Origin: Selenomonas ruminantium subsp. lactilytica TAM6421
Lineage (GTDB): Bacteria > Bacillota > Negativicutes > Selenomonadales > Selenomonadaceae
DNA length: 64,000 nt
Direction: 5' to 3'
Assembly: GCF_000284095.1 (NCBI RefSeq)
Contig: NC_017076.1
Coordinates: forward strand, 30,349-94,348
Shown here: positions 51,134-62,716 of the stretch, in pieces
Numbering within the stretch: position 1 is the stretch's first letter
Layout of the letters: every line of letters begins with the position of its first letter
Notes under the pieces: model-generated
Databases searched by the model: none
Told to the model about the DNA's origin: nothing
The model's input: only the letters and a program-made list of their open reading frames with translations
Position numbers and translations under genes: made by a program

Positions 51134-51585
51134 TGGCGGAGCTCACAGGAAATCTTGGTAATCACGCCATTCTTTACCGTGAATTCTATTTCCTTGGCAC
51201 CATCTGCCGTGAAATATTTGTATTCCGTATCCTGACGGTCAACATCAACCTTGTCCGCCTGTCCATACGCCGCATTAAGTTTGTCAGCACTCATGCCCAG
51301 TGTAATGCCTGCCGGGGTTTTGACTTCGCCACTCTTAACCACCACTTCTTCTACCACGCCGGGACGGTCATCATCAACTTTGATAATAAGCCCACTCTTG
51401 AAGACAGTCTTTTCGTAGTCGGCGTAAACTATCTCGCCACCAAGCTTTTTAGCCTGCTCCAGGCTCATGCCGGGTTCAATTCCACCAAGGGATACCTGCT
51501 GGGGAGCCACACTGGCAAAGGCCGTTGCAGCTGCTGCCATAAGCGTACCAAGAATCATAGCAGATAATTTCTTGTTGATTTTCAT
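51130..51585 (-). CDS. secreted protein with two BamE/SmpA-like repeats
   Basis: 151 residues with a signal peptide (KLSAMILGTLMAAAATAFA). Two similar units follow: GIEPGMSLEQAKKLGGEIVYAD and GITLGMSADKLNAAYGQADKVD, the G(I)xxGMsxxxxxxxxG pattern of BamE/SmpA-like domains. Common in Negativicutes; role unknown. GGAGGTTCTT precedes ATG 51585. Confidence 0.7.
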   Translation of the reverse strand: MKINKKLSAMILGTLMAAAATAFASVAPQQVSLGGIEPGMSLEQAKKLGGEIVYADYEKTVFKSGLIIKVDDDRPGVVEEVVVKSGEVKTPAGITLGMSADKLNAAYGQADKVDVDRQDTEYKYFTADGAKEIEFTVKNGVITKISCELRH

Positions 51586-51677
51586 AAGAACCTCCAATCA
51601 AATGCACGTAAACTTCTTATACCTATGCATATCCTACAAGACTTCGATGAAAAACGTCTGTAATATTGCCGCTTTTT

Positions 51678-53099
<1,422 letters not shown>

Positions 53100-54608
53100 C
53101 TATTCCGCCTGTAAAATCACTCTGGCATAGCGGGTAATTGGCGGCTCGCCACTATCTGTAACTTCACAGATGATATGAATGGTCTCCCCACTGCTTATAT
53201 TTTGAGGTACCGTAAAGGATACACTGCTTTCTTTGGCCGTCAGGGATACCTTTGCTCCATAGCTGCCCGCTTCCTCATACTGATACCATTTATAGCTAAT
53301 CTTGTCCCCATCAGGATCCTTCCCCAATGCATGGAGGGTAATCTTTTGCCCCTGTTTTACCTTCAGGTCAAGACCTTCCTGAATTTTTACCTCAGGTGCA
53401 TGATTGGCTTCCTTATAGTCCTTCAGTGTCCAGGCAACTCTGGCGGCAAAATCGTTTTGTAAATCTTTAATCCAGCGGGTCTGGGAATAAAATCTGTCCT
53501 TCTTGCCCAACTCAGGATTATAGTCGAAGGATGCCAGATTATCCTCCCATACATTATCCGCTACTGCAGAAGGAGATAATCTGCCGCTCCAACCGCCATA
53601 GCTGAAATCTTCTGCGGAACGCAGGCCATTATTAACAAGATACAGATAGGAAGGAGAGTCCCCTTCCGAAATCAGGTCGTATTTTGCAAACCCAATTTCC
53701 TTGGCTTTTTCCATATCACCAAATACATCCTGAGGGTCACCTGCCAGTTTATGCCCGTCACCATAGGTCATATAGCTGCCGCCAATGGGGCCTTGCAGTA
53801 TGTTTTCCTTCATCCACTTGCCGCCAAAGTAGGGCTGCTGTGAGGCCGGTGCCACCTTGTTCCAGATATAGGCCAGGCTGGCAAATTGTTCCTTGTTGAA
53901 AGCAACCTTGATATTAGGCCAGTTGATGGCAATGTATTTTTTATAGGTTTCATCCTGGTCCATGATGTTGTAGAGAATCGCTTTTTTGCCGACATGGTCA
54001 TAAATATGCTGCCATTCAGCGGTGCCCTTGTACTTGTCTTCGATGGATTTCAAGGCTCTGGCAAAGGTATTGCTGCCGCCCCAGGTTTCAAAATGAATGG
54101 GCTCCGTAGAATCTTCCAGCAACAGTTTTTCTATCCACAAAGAACCTTCGGTGTCCTTGGCCATTTCTCCTTCAAATTCGATGTTGCCCACTTTGACCAG
54201 GGACTGCAATTTGTCCGCCGTGGGATAGTTTTTATCATGCTGCACCAGTTTCGGATATACGCTGCGGTACTTCTCGATATATTCCTTTATCCAGTCAGTG
54301 CCGCACCAACGCAAATCCGTATGCTTGCCAGGGTGGTATTCTTTTACCCACTTCATATTGGACTCAAATTCCGTGCCCTTGCCATCACCCTTGTAATGCC
54401 ACATGGAGCTTGAGTAAATAATCCCCCGCACATCCACATCATTGATATAAAGCAGGAAACGCAGGAAGGAATCCATATCATCTACTTCACCATCGGTCAT
54501 AACCACCGTCTGTAGTCTTTCTGCGGCATTAACTGTATTATTTTGCGGAAGGATAGCCGACATGGCTACACCTCCCAGCAAAAGAGCTGCCAACTTTTTC
54601 TTATTCAT
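53100..54608 (-). CDS. secreted DUF1593 (nucleoside-hydrolase-like) protein
   Basis: 502 residues with a signal peptide (KKLAALLLGGVAMSAILPQNNTVNA). RLQTVVMTDGEVDDMDSFLRFLLY has the DxxxDD metal motif of the nucleoside-hydrolase fold; the C-terminal part (from about 405, HAPEVKIQEGL) is an Ig/FN3-like domain. DUF1593 proteins occur in polysaccharide-use loci and act on glycosides, details unknown. It lies between the GH1 and PTS genes. Confidence 0.85.
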   Translation of the reverse strand: MNKKKLAALLLGGVAMSAILPQNNTVNAAERLQTVVMTDGEVDDMDSFLRFLLYINDVDVRGIIYSSSMWHYKGDGKGTEFESNMKWVKEYHPGKHTDLRWCGTDWIKEYIEKYRSVYPKLVQHDKNYPTADKLQSLVKVGNIEFEGEMAKDTEGSLWIEKLLLEDSTEPIHFETWGGSNTFARALKSIEDKYKGTAEWQHIYDHVGKKAILYNIMDQDETYKKYIAINWPNIKVAFNKEQFASLAYIWNKVAPASQQPYFGGKWMKENILQGPIGGSYMTYGDGHKLAGDPQDVFGDMEKAKEIGFAKYDLISEGDSPSYLYLVNNGLRSAEDFSYGGWSGRLSPSAVADNVWEDNLASFDYNPELGKKDRFYSQTRWIKDLQNDFAARVAWTLKDYKEANHAPEVKIQEGLDLKVKQGQKITLHALGKDPDGDKISYKWYQYEEAGSYGAKVSLTAKESSVSFTVPQNISSGETIHIICEVTDSGEPPITRYARVILQAE

Positions 54609-54620
54609 GCCATACTCCTC

Positions 54621-56522
54621 TTACACTGTCGTCAACAACAAATCAGCAAAAGATACCTTATTTTCCTTGGTAACATTTATCTCGCTGTACTCGCTTGTAT
54701 TGGTAACAATAACTGGCGTAATGGTCTTGTAGCCTTCCTCCCGGATTTTTTCCGGGGAAAATTCAATCAGGGTCTGGCCAGCAGTTACCTTATCTCCCTG
54801 TGCCACCAAAGCCTTAAAATACTTGCCTTCCAGCTTTACGGTGTCCATACCGACATGAATCAGGACTTCACGGCCATCATCCAAGGTCAGGCCTACTGCA
54901 TGACCTGTGGGAAAAATAGTGGTTACCACACCATCAGCGGGAGCAATAACCCGACCTTCATCCGGCTCAATGGCTACGCCCTGGCCCATGCAGCCGGAAG
55001 CAAACACGTTATCGGGCACTTCTTCCAAAGGAACAATTTTGCCGGACAAAGGAGCGACCATAGCTCCCTGAGGCATGTCTTCATAGGAGATTTTCGTTAC
55101 ATTCGCATCCTGCTTTTCGACCTGCCTATACAGAAGTACCGTCATCAACAAGCCTGTGGCAAAAGCCACCCCAGAGGCCAGCATAGCCGTATACATACCG
55201 GACAAATCACCGGAGGATACAGAGATAAAGTTAGGATAGCCAAAAATTCCTAAACCGCCCAGCAGATAAAATCTGGCACCCAAAGCTGCCAAAATTCCGC
55301 CGCCAACAGCTGCACCAATGCAGGAAATCACAAAGAATTTCTTCCGGGGCAGGGTAACGCCGTAAATACAGGGCTCAGTTACACCAAACAGGCCCGAAAT
55401 GCAGGCCGGAATGGCAAGATTTCTCAGCTTCTTATCCTTGGTACGTAAAATAATTGCCAGCGCTACACCAATCTGGGCAAAGGAAGCGGCAAAATGGGAC
55501 ATTACCACTGGGTCATAGCCCAGAACGCTGATGTTGTTCAGCATAATGGGAACCAGCCCCCAATGAAGGCCAAAGATAATAAATACCTGCCACAAGCCCC
55601 CGACAAAGATGCCTGCCAAAACAGGACTGAAATTATAGATTCCCGTGGCCGCTGCTCCCACCAGCTGACCTACCCAGGTAGCCAACGGGCCAATCAGCAG
55701 AAAAGTCAAAGGAATCAACACGCAGAGGGTCAGGAAGGGCACCAGGAAATTCTGCAGCATGGCAGGCACCAGGCGTACAAACAACTTTTCAATCTTGGCC
55801 CCAAAATACAAGGCCAGGATAATGGGAATTACACTGGAGGCATAGCTCATCAGTATAACCGGCAGTCCCAGAAACTCCATATGTACTGCCGACTCAAACA
55901 CAGTTCCGGCAAAGAGCGTATACATTTTCTCGCTGTTCATAATGGTGGGCAGGGTAGGATAAACCAAGGCCGCAGCCACCGCCATCCCCGTAAATTCATG
56001 CATGCCGAACTTACGGGCTGCTGACAGGCCCAGAAAGATGGGCAGGAAATAGAAGAAGGCATCGCCAATGATATTCAGCATCTGTGCCGTGCCGCTTTCA
56101 GGTGCCATAACCTCCAGAGCCAGAAGCAGAGCCGTAAAGCCTTTAATCATACCTGTGGCTACCAGCACAGAAAGAATCGGCGTAAAGATGCTGGAGATAA
56201 GGTCAATAAAGCGGTCCAGCAGACTACCTTTTACCTCCTGACTATCCTCTTCAGCCTTATCCTTGCCACCCTGAATGGCTGTCTGCTCAAGAATCGTTTC
56301 ATATACGTCTTTCACAGCATTGCCGATAACCACCTGATACTGTCCGCCACTTTGCACCACCGTCATAACGCCGTCCATGGCTTCCAGCGTTTCCTTGTTG
56401 GCCAAGTTTTCATCCTTGAGTTTGAAACGCAATCTTGTAATACAATGGGTCAACGATATTACATTTTCCTCGCCGCCGACATTTTTTATAATGTCAGCGG
56501 CCAGACCTTTATACTTCTCCAT
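54621..56522 (-). CDS. bglF: beta-glucoside PTS transporter, EIIBCA
   Basis: 633 residues. The IIB domain has the phospho-Cys in LTHCITRLRFKLKD; the IIC membrane domain runs from about 105 to 455 (LISSIFTPILSVLVATGMIKG); the IIA domain has the phospho-His in EVLIHVGMDTVKLEG. It imports and phosphorylates a beta-glucoside. Central member of the rhamnoside/glucoside operon. Confidence 0.93.
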   Translation of the reverse strand: MEKYKGLAADIIKNVGGEENVISLTHCITRLRFKLKDENLANKETLEAMDGVMTVVQSGGQYQVVIGNAVKDVYETILEQTAIQGGKDKAEEDSQEVKGSLLDRFIDLISSIFTPILSVLVATGMIKGFTALLLALEVMAPESGTAQMLNIIGDAFFYFLPIFLGLSAARKFGMHEFTGMAVAAALVYPTLPTIMNSEKMYTLFAGTVFESAVHMEFLGLPVILMSYASSVIPIILALYFGAKIEKLFVRLVPAMLQNFLVPFLTLCVLIPLTFLLIGPLATWVGQLVGAAATGIYNFSPVLAGIFVGGLWQVFIIFGLHWGLVPIMLNNISVLGYDPVVMSHFAASFAQIGVALAIILRTKDKKLRNLAIPACISGLFGVTEPCIYGVTLPRKKFFVISCIGAAVGGGILAALGARFYLLGGLGIFGYPNFISVSSGDLSGMYTAMLASGVAFATGLLMTVLLYRQVEKQDANVTKISYEDMPQGAMVAPLSGKIVPLEEVPDNVFASGCMGQGVAIEPDEGRVIAPADGVVTTIFPTGHAVGLTLDDGREVLIHVGMDTVKLEGKYFKALVAQGDKVTAGQTLIEFSPEKIREEGYKTITPVIVTNTSEYSEINVTKENKVSFADLLLTTV

Positions 56523-56545
56523 TTATATAAAACCTCGCTTAAATC

Positions 56546-57496
56546 TTATTCATTGACACGCTCCGGGGCATAGACGATATTGCCAATGCCACCGTCCAAG
56601 CGATTATGGTCAGGGCCGATTTCATAGGCGATATTGGCCTTCTGCCCCATAAATTCAAAGGGCACCTTGTCATCCTTACCCGCCTTAATCTGCTGGCAAT
56701 CCTCAATCAGCCGAGCCAGATAGTCCACGGTTAAATCCCCGCTGCCATGGGAGCAATACACTTTGTCGTATTTGCCAGCGGTTTCCTGCTGCAGTTTTCT
56801 CAGGCTCTTTTCATAGCTGCTCAGGCCCAAAGTTTCCTTGCCAAAGAGGAAAGTAAACATATTGGCTCCGTCCCCGGTAATAAGGGCACGATTTTCCCGC
56901 AGCAGCACCGCCTTCATACCCTGGGTATGTCCTGGAACATCATAGATATCCAAATGCACGCCACCTAAGTCAAAGGTCATGCCTGCCTTCAGATCCTTGA
57001 ATCTGTCGGCATTATCTTCGGCCCTGTAATCAGAGGTATTAACCGTAGCTGCCCACTGGGGATTTGTGCCGCCGATATAGCCTGTTCTGGAGGCAAAGGC
57101 CGTATGCTCCTTAAAGAGTTCCTTATCCTTGCCACTCATATAAACCTCTGCAAACTCTGCTGTGCCGGAGGCATGGTCCACATGTCCATGGGTCAAAATA
57201 ACCACCAGCGGCTTATTGGTCAGCTTCTCCACATAGGTCTTGAGGCTGCCCACCCCAATACCAGTGTCAATCAAAGCCGCTTTATCCTTGCCTTCCACCA
57301 GATATATCATATCCCCGGTCATATCCTTGATACGGGTGATATTATGGTCTATCTTGGCAGAGCGAAAGGGCAAAAGCTGCTCTTGGGTCTGTGCAGCCTG
57401 CAGGCTGCTTCCTTCTGCCGCCTGTGCCGAACCTGCCATAGGGGACAGAACGGTCATCATGGACAGCATAACTGCCGCTATCAGTTTCTTTTTCAT
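56546..57496 (-). CDS. secreted metallo-beta-lactamase-fold hydrolase
   Basis: 316 residues with a signal peptide (KKLIAAVMLSMMTVLSPMAGSAQA). LTHGHVDHASG is the zinc motif; VPGHTQGMKAVLL and LITGDGANMF follow. Overlaps the rhamnosidase stop region closely (GAGGATG then ATG 57496). A periplasmic lactonase or esterase acting on the plant-type aglycone or an ester is a reasonable guess from its operon. Confidence 0.8.
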   Translation of the reverse strand: MKKKLIAAVMLSMMTVLSPMAGSAQAAEGSSLQAAQTQEQLLPFRSAKIDHNITRIKDMTGDMIYLVEGKDKAALIDTGIGVGSLKTYVEKLTNKPLVVILTHGHVDHASGTAEFAEVYMSGKDKELFKEHTAFASRTGYIGGTNPQWAATVNTSDYRAEDNADRFKDLKAGMTFDLGGVHLDIYDVPGHTQGMKAVLLRENRALITGDGANMFTFLFGKETLGLSSYEKSLRKLQQETAGKYDKVYCSHGSGDLTVDYLARLIEDCQQIKAGKDDKVPFEFMGQKANIAYEIGPDHNRLDGGIGNIVYAPERVNE

Positions 57497-57507
57497 ATTC
57501 AACATCC

Positions 57508-60500
57508 TCATTTCACCATAAAGGTATAATTACCGGAGCCCAGCTGGAAGCTTTCCTGCCGGTCTATTTTTTTGCCATTACAGGTAAGGTCTTTGCCCAA
57601 ATTCGGCAATTCCAGCGTGGCTGTGGTATTGGCAGGCACATGGAAAACGAACTGCCAACCATCGGCGGTCTTTTCCCAACTGCTTTCTATCCTGCCATAT
57701 ACACTGTCATAGTGGCCCTTGGCCCAGGTCATCTTCCCTGACTCATCCACCTGAGGACGCAGGTAAAAATGCTTAAAGCCCGGATTCTTTTCATCACAGA
57801 CAATGCCCAGGGAAGAATCCATCATCCAGGCCCCTACAGCTCCAAAGGAGTAATGATTGAAGGAATTCATGCTGTTGTTGCCTCCAAAGCCCCGCTCCTT
57901 GGTATAGGAATCCAGACGCTCCCAAATGGTGGTGGCACCATTCTTTACGGGATAGAGCCAGCTTGGATAAGCATCATTTTGCAGCAGACGATAAGCCGCT
58001 AAGTTATGCCCAGTCTCCGTCAGGGCATGACTGATGGCTGCCGTGCCGATAAAGCCCGTCATCAAGGAATATGCCGGTCTTTGCACCTTCAAATCGTCCA
58101 CATGGGTGCTTTCCACAGTTTTCAGGAGATTTTTCCCCACCATTGCCTTTTTGCTGTCATCCACCACACTTAGAGCCAGTGGCACGGCATAGGCGGTCTG
58201 GGTATCCATTAACTTGCCTGTGGAATCCAGAGCTTTTCCTTCAGCAGTCAGGAATTTGTCATTAAAATACTGACGGCGTTTTTCATACAGGTCATGGTAC
58301 TTGGCAGCATCTGATGTCTTGCCCAGTTTCTCCGCTGTCTTCCACAGGATTTCCAAATTGCTGACACCATAGGCCTGCCAGAGATACTGTGGTTCATTTT
58401 TACTGTTTTCCGGCCCCAGCCAGTCACCCAGCCCCGGCAAACCTTTGGCTTCCTTGTAGAGACCATCGGACTGCTCACAAGCTGTCATATAATCCACATA
58501 ATGCTTCATCGCTTCATAATGCTCTTCCAGCACTGCCGTATCGCCGTACTGCAGATAAAGCTGCCAGGGAATCTGCACCCCGGCACTGCCCCAGATAAAG
58601 CCCCCGGCACCATGGCCCAGGGGAGCCGTATCCGTAAAGCGTCCATCTGACGCCTGGGTATCCCTCATGCTCAGCATATGCTGCCGCAGGAAGTTGTCGC
58701 TGTTTGCCAGATAAACTGCCGTATTGCCAAAGACGTTAAGGTCTCCAGACCAGCCCATACGCTCATTACGCTGGGGGCAGTCTGTGGGAATGGCCAGAAA
58801 ATTAGCACGGGTAGACCACTGGATATTCTTAAACAGACGATTCACATCTTCATTTGATGTCTCATACCCTGCCGTATCCTGCGGCACCGAGGTAAGCACC
58901 CTGCCACGAACTGCCATTAGGGGCAAAGCCTTATCCACTCCCGTTATCTCCAAATAGCGGTAACCATGGAAGGTAAACCGGGGAGACAACCTCTCCCGGC
59001 CCCCCTTCAGGATAAAGTTATCCCGCACCATGGCAGCCCGCAGGTTCTCCACCATGAGCATGTCCTTGTTTTCTCCATCAGGATACAGGACTTCAGCATA
59101 ACGCATGGTTATCTGCTGACCTTTGCGGCCCTCAATATCAAGAACGGGCACACCGGCAAAATTCTGCCCCATATCGTAGACAAAAACACCGGGACGAACC
59201 TCTTTTACGGACTGAGCTGTCAGTTCATGCTGCTGTGCTGCCTGCACCGCAGTGCCTGCCTGAGCCACAAAATCTATTTTGGAAAAATCCTGCTCATAAG
59301 TCCTGTCTGTCAAGAACTCATGCCACTTCCCTGTGGCAGTGGTTCCTGCCAGACTCACTTCCCCAGCCTTTTTCCAGCCGTGCTTCTGCCCGTCATAGCC
59401 TGGCTTATCCCAGCCTTTCAGAGCTTCGGCCCGCAGGCTGTCATAAGTCTCTCCCTGGAAAAAACTTCCCAGACGCAACGGGCCATCGGCGTAATACTGC
59501 CAGGTATCCGGCTGGGTCGTTATGATATCCTCCGTGCCATCTTCGTAACTGATAACCAGTTTAGCCAACAGGGACTGGCGGTCACCGAAGTAATTCCAGT
59601 TGGTGCCCAAAAAGGTAATAGCACCACTCCACCAGCCTTCACCCAGCTGGGCACCCAGAGCGTTCTGCTTACCCGCTCTTATGAGCTTTGTCACATCATA
59701 AGCCTGATAAAGCTGGGTCTTGTTATACTGGGTAAAGCCAGGAGCAAAATAATCCTCGCCCACCTTCTGCCCATTCAAGGAAAGTTCATAAATACCACGG
59801 GCCGCCGCATAAAGTCTGGCCTGACGAATTTTCTTTTTAGCCTTAAATTCCGTACGCAGCATGGGCATGGCATCATGGGAGGGATTCAGCAGCTGCATAG
59901 TCCCTTTATCATTTCCCTGCAAAACTGCAGTGGCTTCCGATACAAAAAGTTCTGCACAGGGCGTGCGGAAATTTTTCACTGTCAGGTTGGTAAAGGCCGC
60001 ATCTTCTCCAGCGGGTACAGCATAGCCAATATCTGCCAAGGCCGGATAAGCATTTGAGCCGCCACTCATGCCGAAGGGATTGCCATTTATCCCCTTGCTC
60101 CAGGGGTCAAGTTCTGGTACCTCAAGTTCCTGTCCGTCAATAGATGCCGCCATAATGCCATACATGCTGCTGATTTCCAGATGATGTTTATGCTGGTAAT
60201 TCTGGGAATTTATCAGGATATTGGGTATCTCAATGCTGCCAAAGGGCTTATCATCGCTGTCTCCTTTCACATAGCCCACCCGATAAAAGTTAACCTTTGC
60301 TCCCTTTTCTATCTGAGAGCAGTCAAGCTCTGCCCGGAAGTAGCTCTTGTCTTTGCCTGCTTCTATACCTGCCATATTCATATTGACATTCAGCATACGG
60401 CTGTCATTAGCACCATAGATAAGGCTGGCCCGTTTGCTATTTTTTCCCAATTCAATATCACAGCCCAGACGGAACACGGTCAGGCTCTGGGAGTCAAGGG

Positions 60501-60966
60501 GCAAAGTCTTTTCACAGCTGCCAATCCATTTGGCCCCGGACCAATCTCCTTCGCCATCCCGGTCAGGATTCAGCCCCATGCCAAAACGAGCACTTTTTTG
60601 CCGCAAATTGCCATCTTTATCCCAGACCTTCACTTCCCAGTAATAATCACGGCCGGGCTCTAATTTACTGCCTCCATAAGCAATATCCAGGGATTTTCCT
60701 GCAGCTACTCTGCCAGTATCCCATACCACCTTGCCCTGCATATCCTTTACCGTCAGCTGATAGGCGGCCTGCAATAGATTTCGTTCTCCAGCCTCTGCCT
60801 GCATCTGCCAGGAAAAACGCGGTTTTTCCTGGTCAATAGCCTGGGGGTTGTCCTGCTGTTCCACTGCCATTTTTTCAATGGTAAAAGCCTCGGCATAATT
60901 CTGCGAAAAACCCAAAGCTGCCAAAGCTGCTAACAGCGATGCATTTTTTATCCACTTGCGTTGCAT
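57508..60966 (-). CDS. secreted alpha-L-rhamnosidase (GH78)
   Basis: 1152 residues with a signal peptide (KNASLLAALAALGFSQNYAEA). Order: N-terminal beta-domain (FSWQMQAEAGERNLLQAAYQL), extra insert, Bac_rhamnosid_N, and the (alpha/alpha)6 catalytic domain with PTDCPQRNERMGWSGD and GLGDWLGPE, ending in a C-terminal beta-domain. It removes terminal alpha-L-rhamnose from glycosides, here in the periplasm. Second gene of the operon. Confidence 0.93.
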   Translation of the reverse strand: MQRKWIKNASLLAALAALGFSQNYAEAFTIEKMAVEQQDNPQAIDQEKPRFSWQMQAEAGERNLLQAAYQLTVKDMQGKVVWDTGRVAAGKSLDIAYGGSKLEPGRDYYWEVKVWDKDGNLRQKSARFGMGLNPDRDGEGDWSGAKWIGSCEKTLPLDSQSLTVFRLGCDIELGKNSKRASLIYGANDSRMLNVNMNMAGIEAGKDKSYFRAELDCSQIEKGAKVNFYRVGYVKGDSDDKPFGSIEIPNILINSQNYQHKHHLEISSMYGIMAASIDGQELEVPELDPWSKGINGNPFGMSGGSNAYPALADIGYAVPAGEDAAFTNLTVKNFRTPCAELFVSEATAVLQGNDKGTMQLLNPSHDAMPMLRTEFKAKKKIRQARLYAAARGIYELSLNGQKVGEDYFAPGFTQYNKTQLYQAYDVTKLIRAGKQNALGAQLGEGWWSGAITFLGTNWNYFGDRQSLLAKLVISYEDGTEDIITTQPDTWQYYADGPLRLGSFFQGETYDSLRAEALKGWDKPGYDGQKHGWKKAGEVSLAGTTATGKWHEFLTDRTYEQDFSKIDFVAQAGTAVQAAQQHELTAQSVKEVRPGVFVYDMGQNFAGVPVLDIEGRKGQQITMRYAEVLYPDGENKDMLMVENLRAAMVRDNFILKGGRERLSPRFTFHGYRYLEITGVDKALPLMAVRGRVLTSVPQDTAGYETSNEDVNRLFKNIQWSTRANFLAIPTDCPQRNERMGWSGDLNVFGNTAVYLANSDNFLRQHMLSMRDTQASDGRFTDTAPLGHGAGGFIWGSAGVQIPWQLYLQYGDTAVLEEHYEAMKHYVDYMTACEQSDGLYKEAKGLPGLGDWLGPENSKNEPQYLWQAYGVSNLEILWKTAEKLGKTSDAAKYHDLYEKRRQYFNDKFLTAEGKALDSTGKLMDTQTAYAVPLALSVVDDSKKAMVGKNLLKTVESTHVDDLKVQRPAYSLMTGFIGTAAISHALTETGHNLAAYRLLQNDAYPSWLYPVKNGATTIWERLDSYTKERGFGGNNSMNSFNHYSFGAVGAWMMDSSLGIVCDEKNPGFKHFYLRPQVDESGKMTWAKGHYDSVYGRIESSWEKTADGWQFVFHVPANTTATLELPNLGKDLTCNGKKIDRQESFQLGSGNYTFMVK

Positions 60967-60989
60967 TTCATTTTCTCCTTTATAACGCT

Positions 60990-62537
60990 TTAGAAGAACA
61001 GATTCATCTGTGCCCGAACATCCCTGCGGCGTTCACCAGTATCGATATCCTTGGCAAATGTCGCATAGGCTTCAAAGAGCATCTTGTCATCAAACACATA
61101 GTTAAAGCCCGGACGCAGACCCTTCATATTGTCAAATTCCATGGTATCCGAGAACTGGGAAAGGGTCGGCTGATAGAGATACATCAGATAAGCTGACCAT
61201 GTACCCGGTTTCATAATATCGGCCTTGCCATAGGTCAGGCGTCCATAAAATACCGGCTTCGTACTGGTGTTATAATTGTTGCTGTTTTTCCAGTAGGAAC
61301 GTTCCGCCTTAATCAAATCATGGTCAACGTGGGCATTACTATCTTCTACTACCGTAGTCAGCTGCCACTTTTTATTAAGCTGGCGTTCATATCCCAAATA
61401 ACCGTAAAGGACTCTGTTCTGGTCATCCTTTTGGAAATGGCGGGACGACGGTGTCATGGCATAAAGCCCCCAGGATAACGTGCTCTTATCATCCGGCTTC
61501 GTTTCAAACTTCAGCGAAGTATATTCCTGACGCTCCTGGATTTTATTCTCAACTCCAGGAATCGGCCCCGGTGCAAACCAGTTTCCCTTCGGCCAGTCAA
61601 TAACCCGCCCATGGAACATGGTGGTGGTAATCTTGCCTGGAATGCGTACCTGCACACCATTCACACGGCTGTCGATGCCGAAGCCGTAGGTGCCGATATC
61701 ATACATACGGCCAATGGAAATATCAAACTTGGAAAACTTGCCTTCCAGCAGCAGTTCATTAGCAATATTGGTCTGCATATTAAGGTCAGCATCTGCATGC
61801 CGGGGTTCCATATCGTTTATGGTGTCCATGGAACGCTGGAACTCATTGCCCAGTACGATAGTCCAACGGGGATTTACCTTATACTGATGTACTAAGTGCA
61901 AATTGAAATGATTGTAGCGACGTTGCCAGCCGTTGCCATAGTCATTATTCTGGAAACGCATGCGGGCAAAGCCCCAGAAGCTGTATTTATCATCCAGCAC
62001 CGGCTTTTTAGGCGGTACCTTTGCTTCATTGGTAGGCTGCTTGGCATTGTCCGGATATGCTTCCATCTTGCCTGCATCATTTGTATTTTTGACATCCTGA
62101 GGCGTAAGTTTTCTCTCGACCTGAGGCCTTACCGGTGTTCCCGCATAGGCATCTCCGGCATCATTTCCTTGCATTTTGTCGAGCTTTTCCAGCTGGCCCA
62201 AAAGCTCCACCTTCCGGATATCGCTGGCATATGCCTCCTGCAGCTTTTGTAATGCCGTCTTCTGCTTGTCTGTCAACGATGCAGAACTTTGTGCATCATT
62301 GACGATAACGGCCATTTCAAACCGGCTCATCACCTTTCCTTCCGGAATAATACCTTGATGATGGGGAATACCGCCATCAGCTAGCAGCTCGTTCATCACC
62401 CCATATGTCCAGTCCCCTGCAGGTACTTCAGCGAAAAAACTTGTCTCAGCCGAAGCACTATTTCCCAGACAAAGAGCAGCTCCCAAACAAAGCGGCATTA
62501 TCCTTTGCAGAACTTTTTTTGATTTTACTTTACGCAT
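60990..62537 (-). CDS. SLH-domain outer-membrane porin
   Basis: 515 residues. After a signal peptide (VLQRIMPLCLGAALCLGNSASA) comes one SLH domain (VPAGDWTYGVMNELLADGGI... EGKVMSRFEMAVIV), which anchors the outer membrane to polyaminated peptidoglycan in Negativicutes, then a short coiled coil and linker, and from about 190 a beta-barrel of aromatic strands ending in QMNLFF. ATG 62537 has AGGGGG 9 bp upstream. First gene of the operon; likely entry pore for the glycoside. Confidence 0.9.
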   Translation of the reverse strand: MRKVKSKKVLQRIMPLCLGAALCLGNSASAETSFFAEVPAGDWTYGVMNELLADGGIPHHQGIIPEGKVMSRFEMAVIVNDAQSSASLTDKQKTALQKLQEAYASDIRKVELLGQLEKLDKMQGNDAGDAYAGTPVRPQVERKLTPQDVKNTNDAGKMEAYPDNAKQPTNEAKVPPKKPVLDDKYSFWGFARMRFQNNDYGNGWQRRYNHFNLHLVHQYKVNPRWTIVLGNEFQRSMDTINDMEPRHADADLNMQTNIANELLLEGKFSKFDISIGRMYDIGTYGFGIDSRVNGVQVRIPGKITTTMFHGRVIDWPKGNWFAPGPIPGVENKIQERQEYTSLKFETKPDDKSTLSWGLYAMTPSSRHFQKDDQNRVLYGYLGYERQLNKKWQLTTVVEDSNAHVDHDLIKAERSYWKNSNNYNTSTKPVFYGRLTYGKADIMKPGTWSAYLMYLYQPTLSQFSDTMEFDNMKGLRPGFNYVFDDKMLFEAYATFAKDIDTGERRRDVRAQMNLFF

Positions 62538-62614
62538 AACATACATCCCCCTGATAATCTCTAATTGCTTGCTACACAAAAGTTTAACAAGAGAAAAAGA
62601 TGGCCGCCATGTTA

Positions 62615-62641
62615 GCAAAGGACAGAATAATTATCCTTTGC
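62615..62641. promoter_or_regulatory. dyad operator between the porin operon and araC
   Basis: GCAAAGGA (62615-62622), 11 bp, TCCTTTGC (62634-62641): perfect 8-bp dyad in the divergent gap, just upstream of the araC -35 box. Confidence 0.6.
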
Positions 62642-62645
62642 AGAC

Positions 62646-62674
62646 ATGACATCCATCTGAAAGTACGTTATAAT
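62646..62674 (+). promoter_or_regulatory. promoter of the AraC-family gene
   Basis: ATGACA (62646-62651), 17 bp, TATAAT (62669-62674). Confidence 0.65.
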
Positions 62675-62716
62675 GAGTAAACAATAAACCGCCAACACGA
62701 CGAGACAGGAGGAAAT

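Noticed and set aside
58966..60057. 363-residue plus-strand ORF opposite the rhamnosidase
   Set aside because: Shadow of the GH78 frame; no domain, no RBS, unusual composition.
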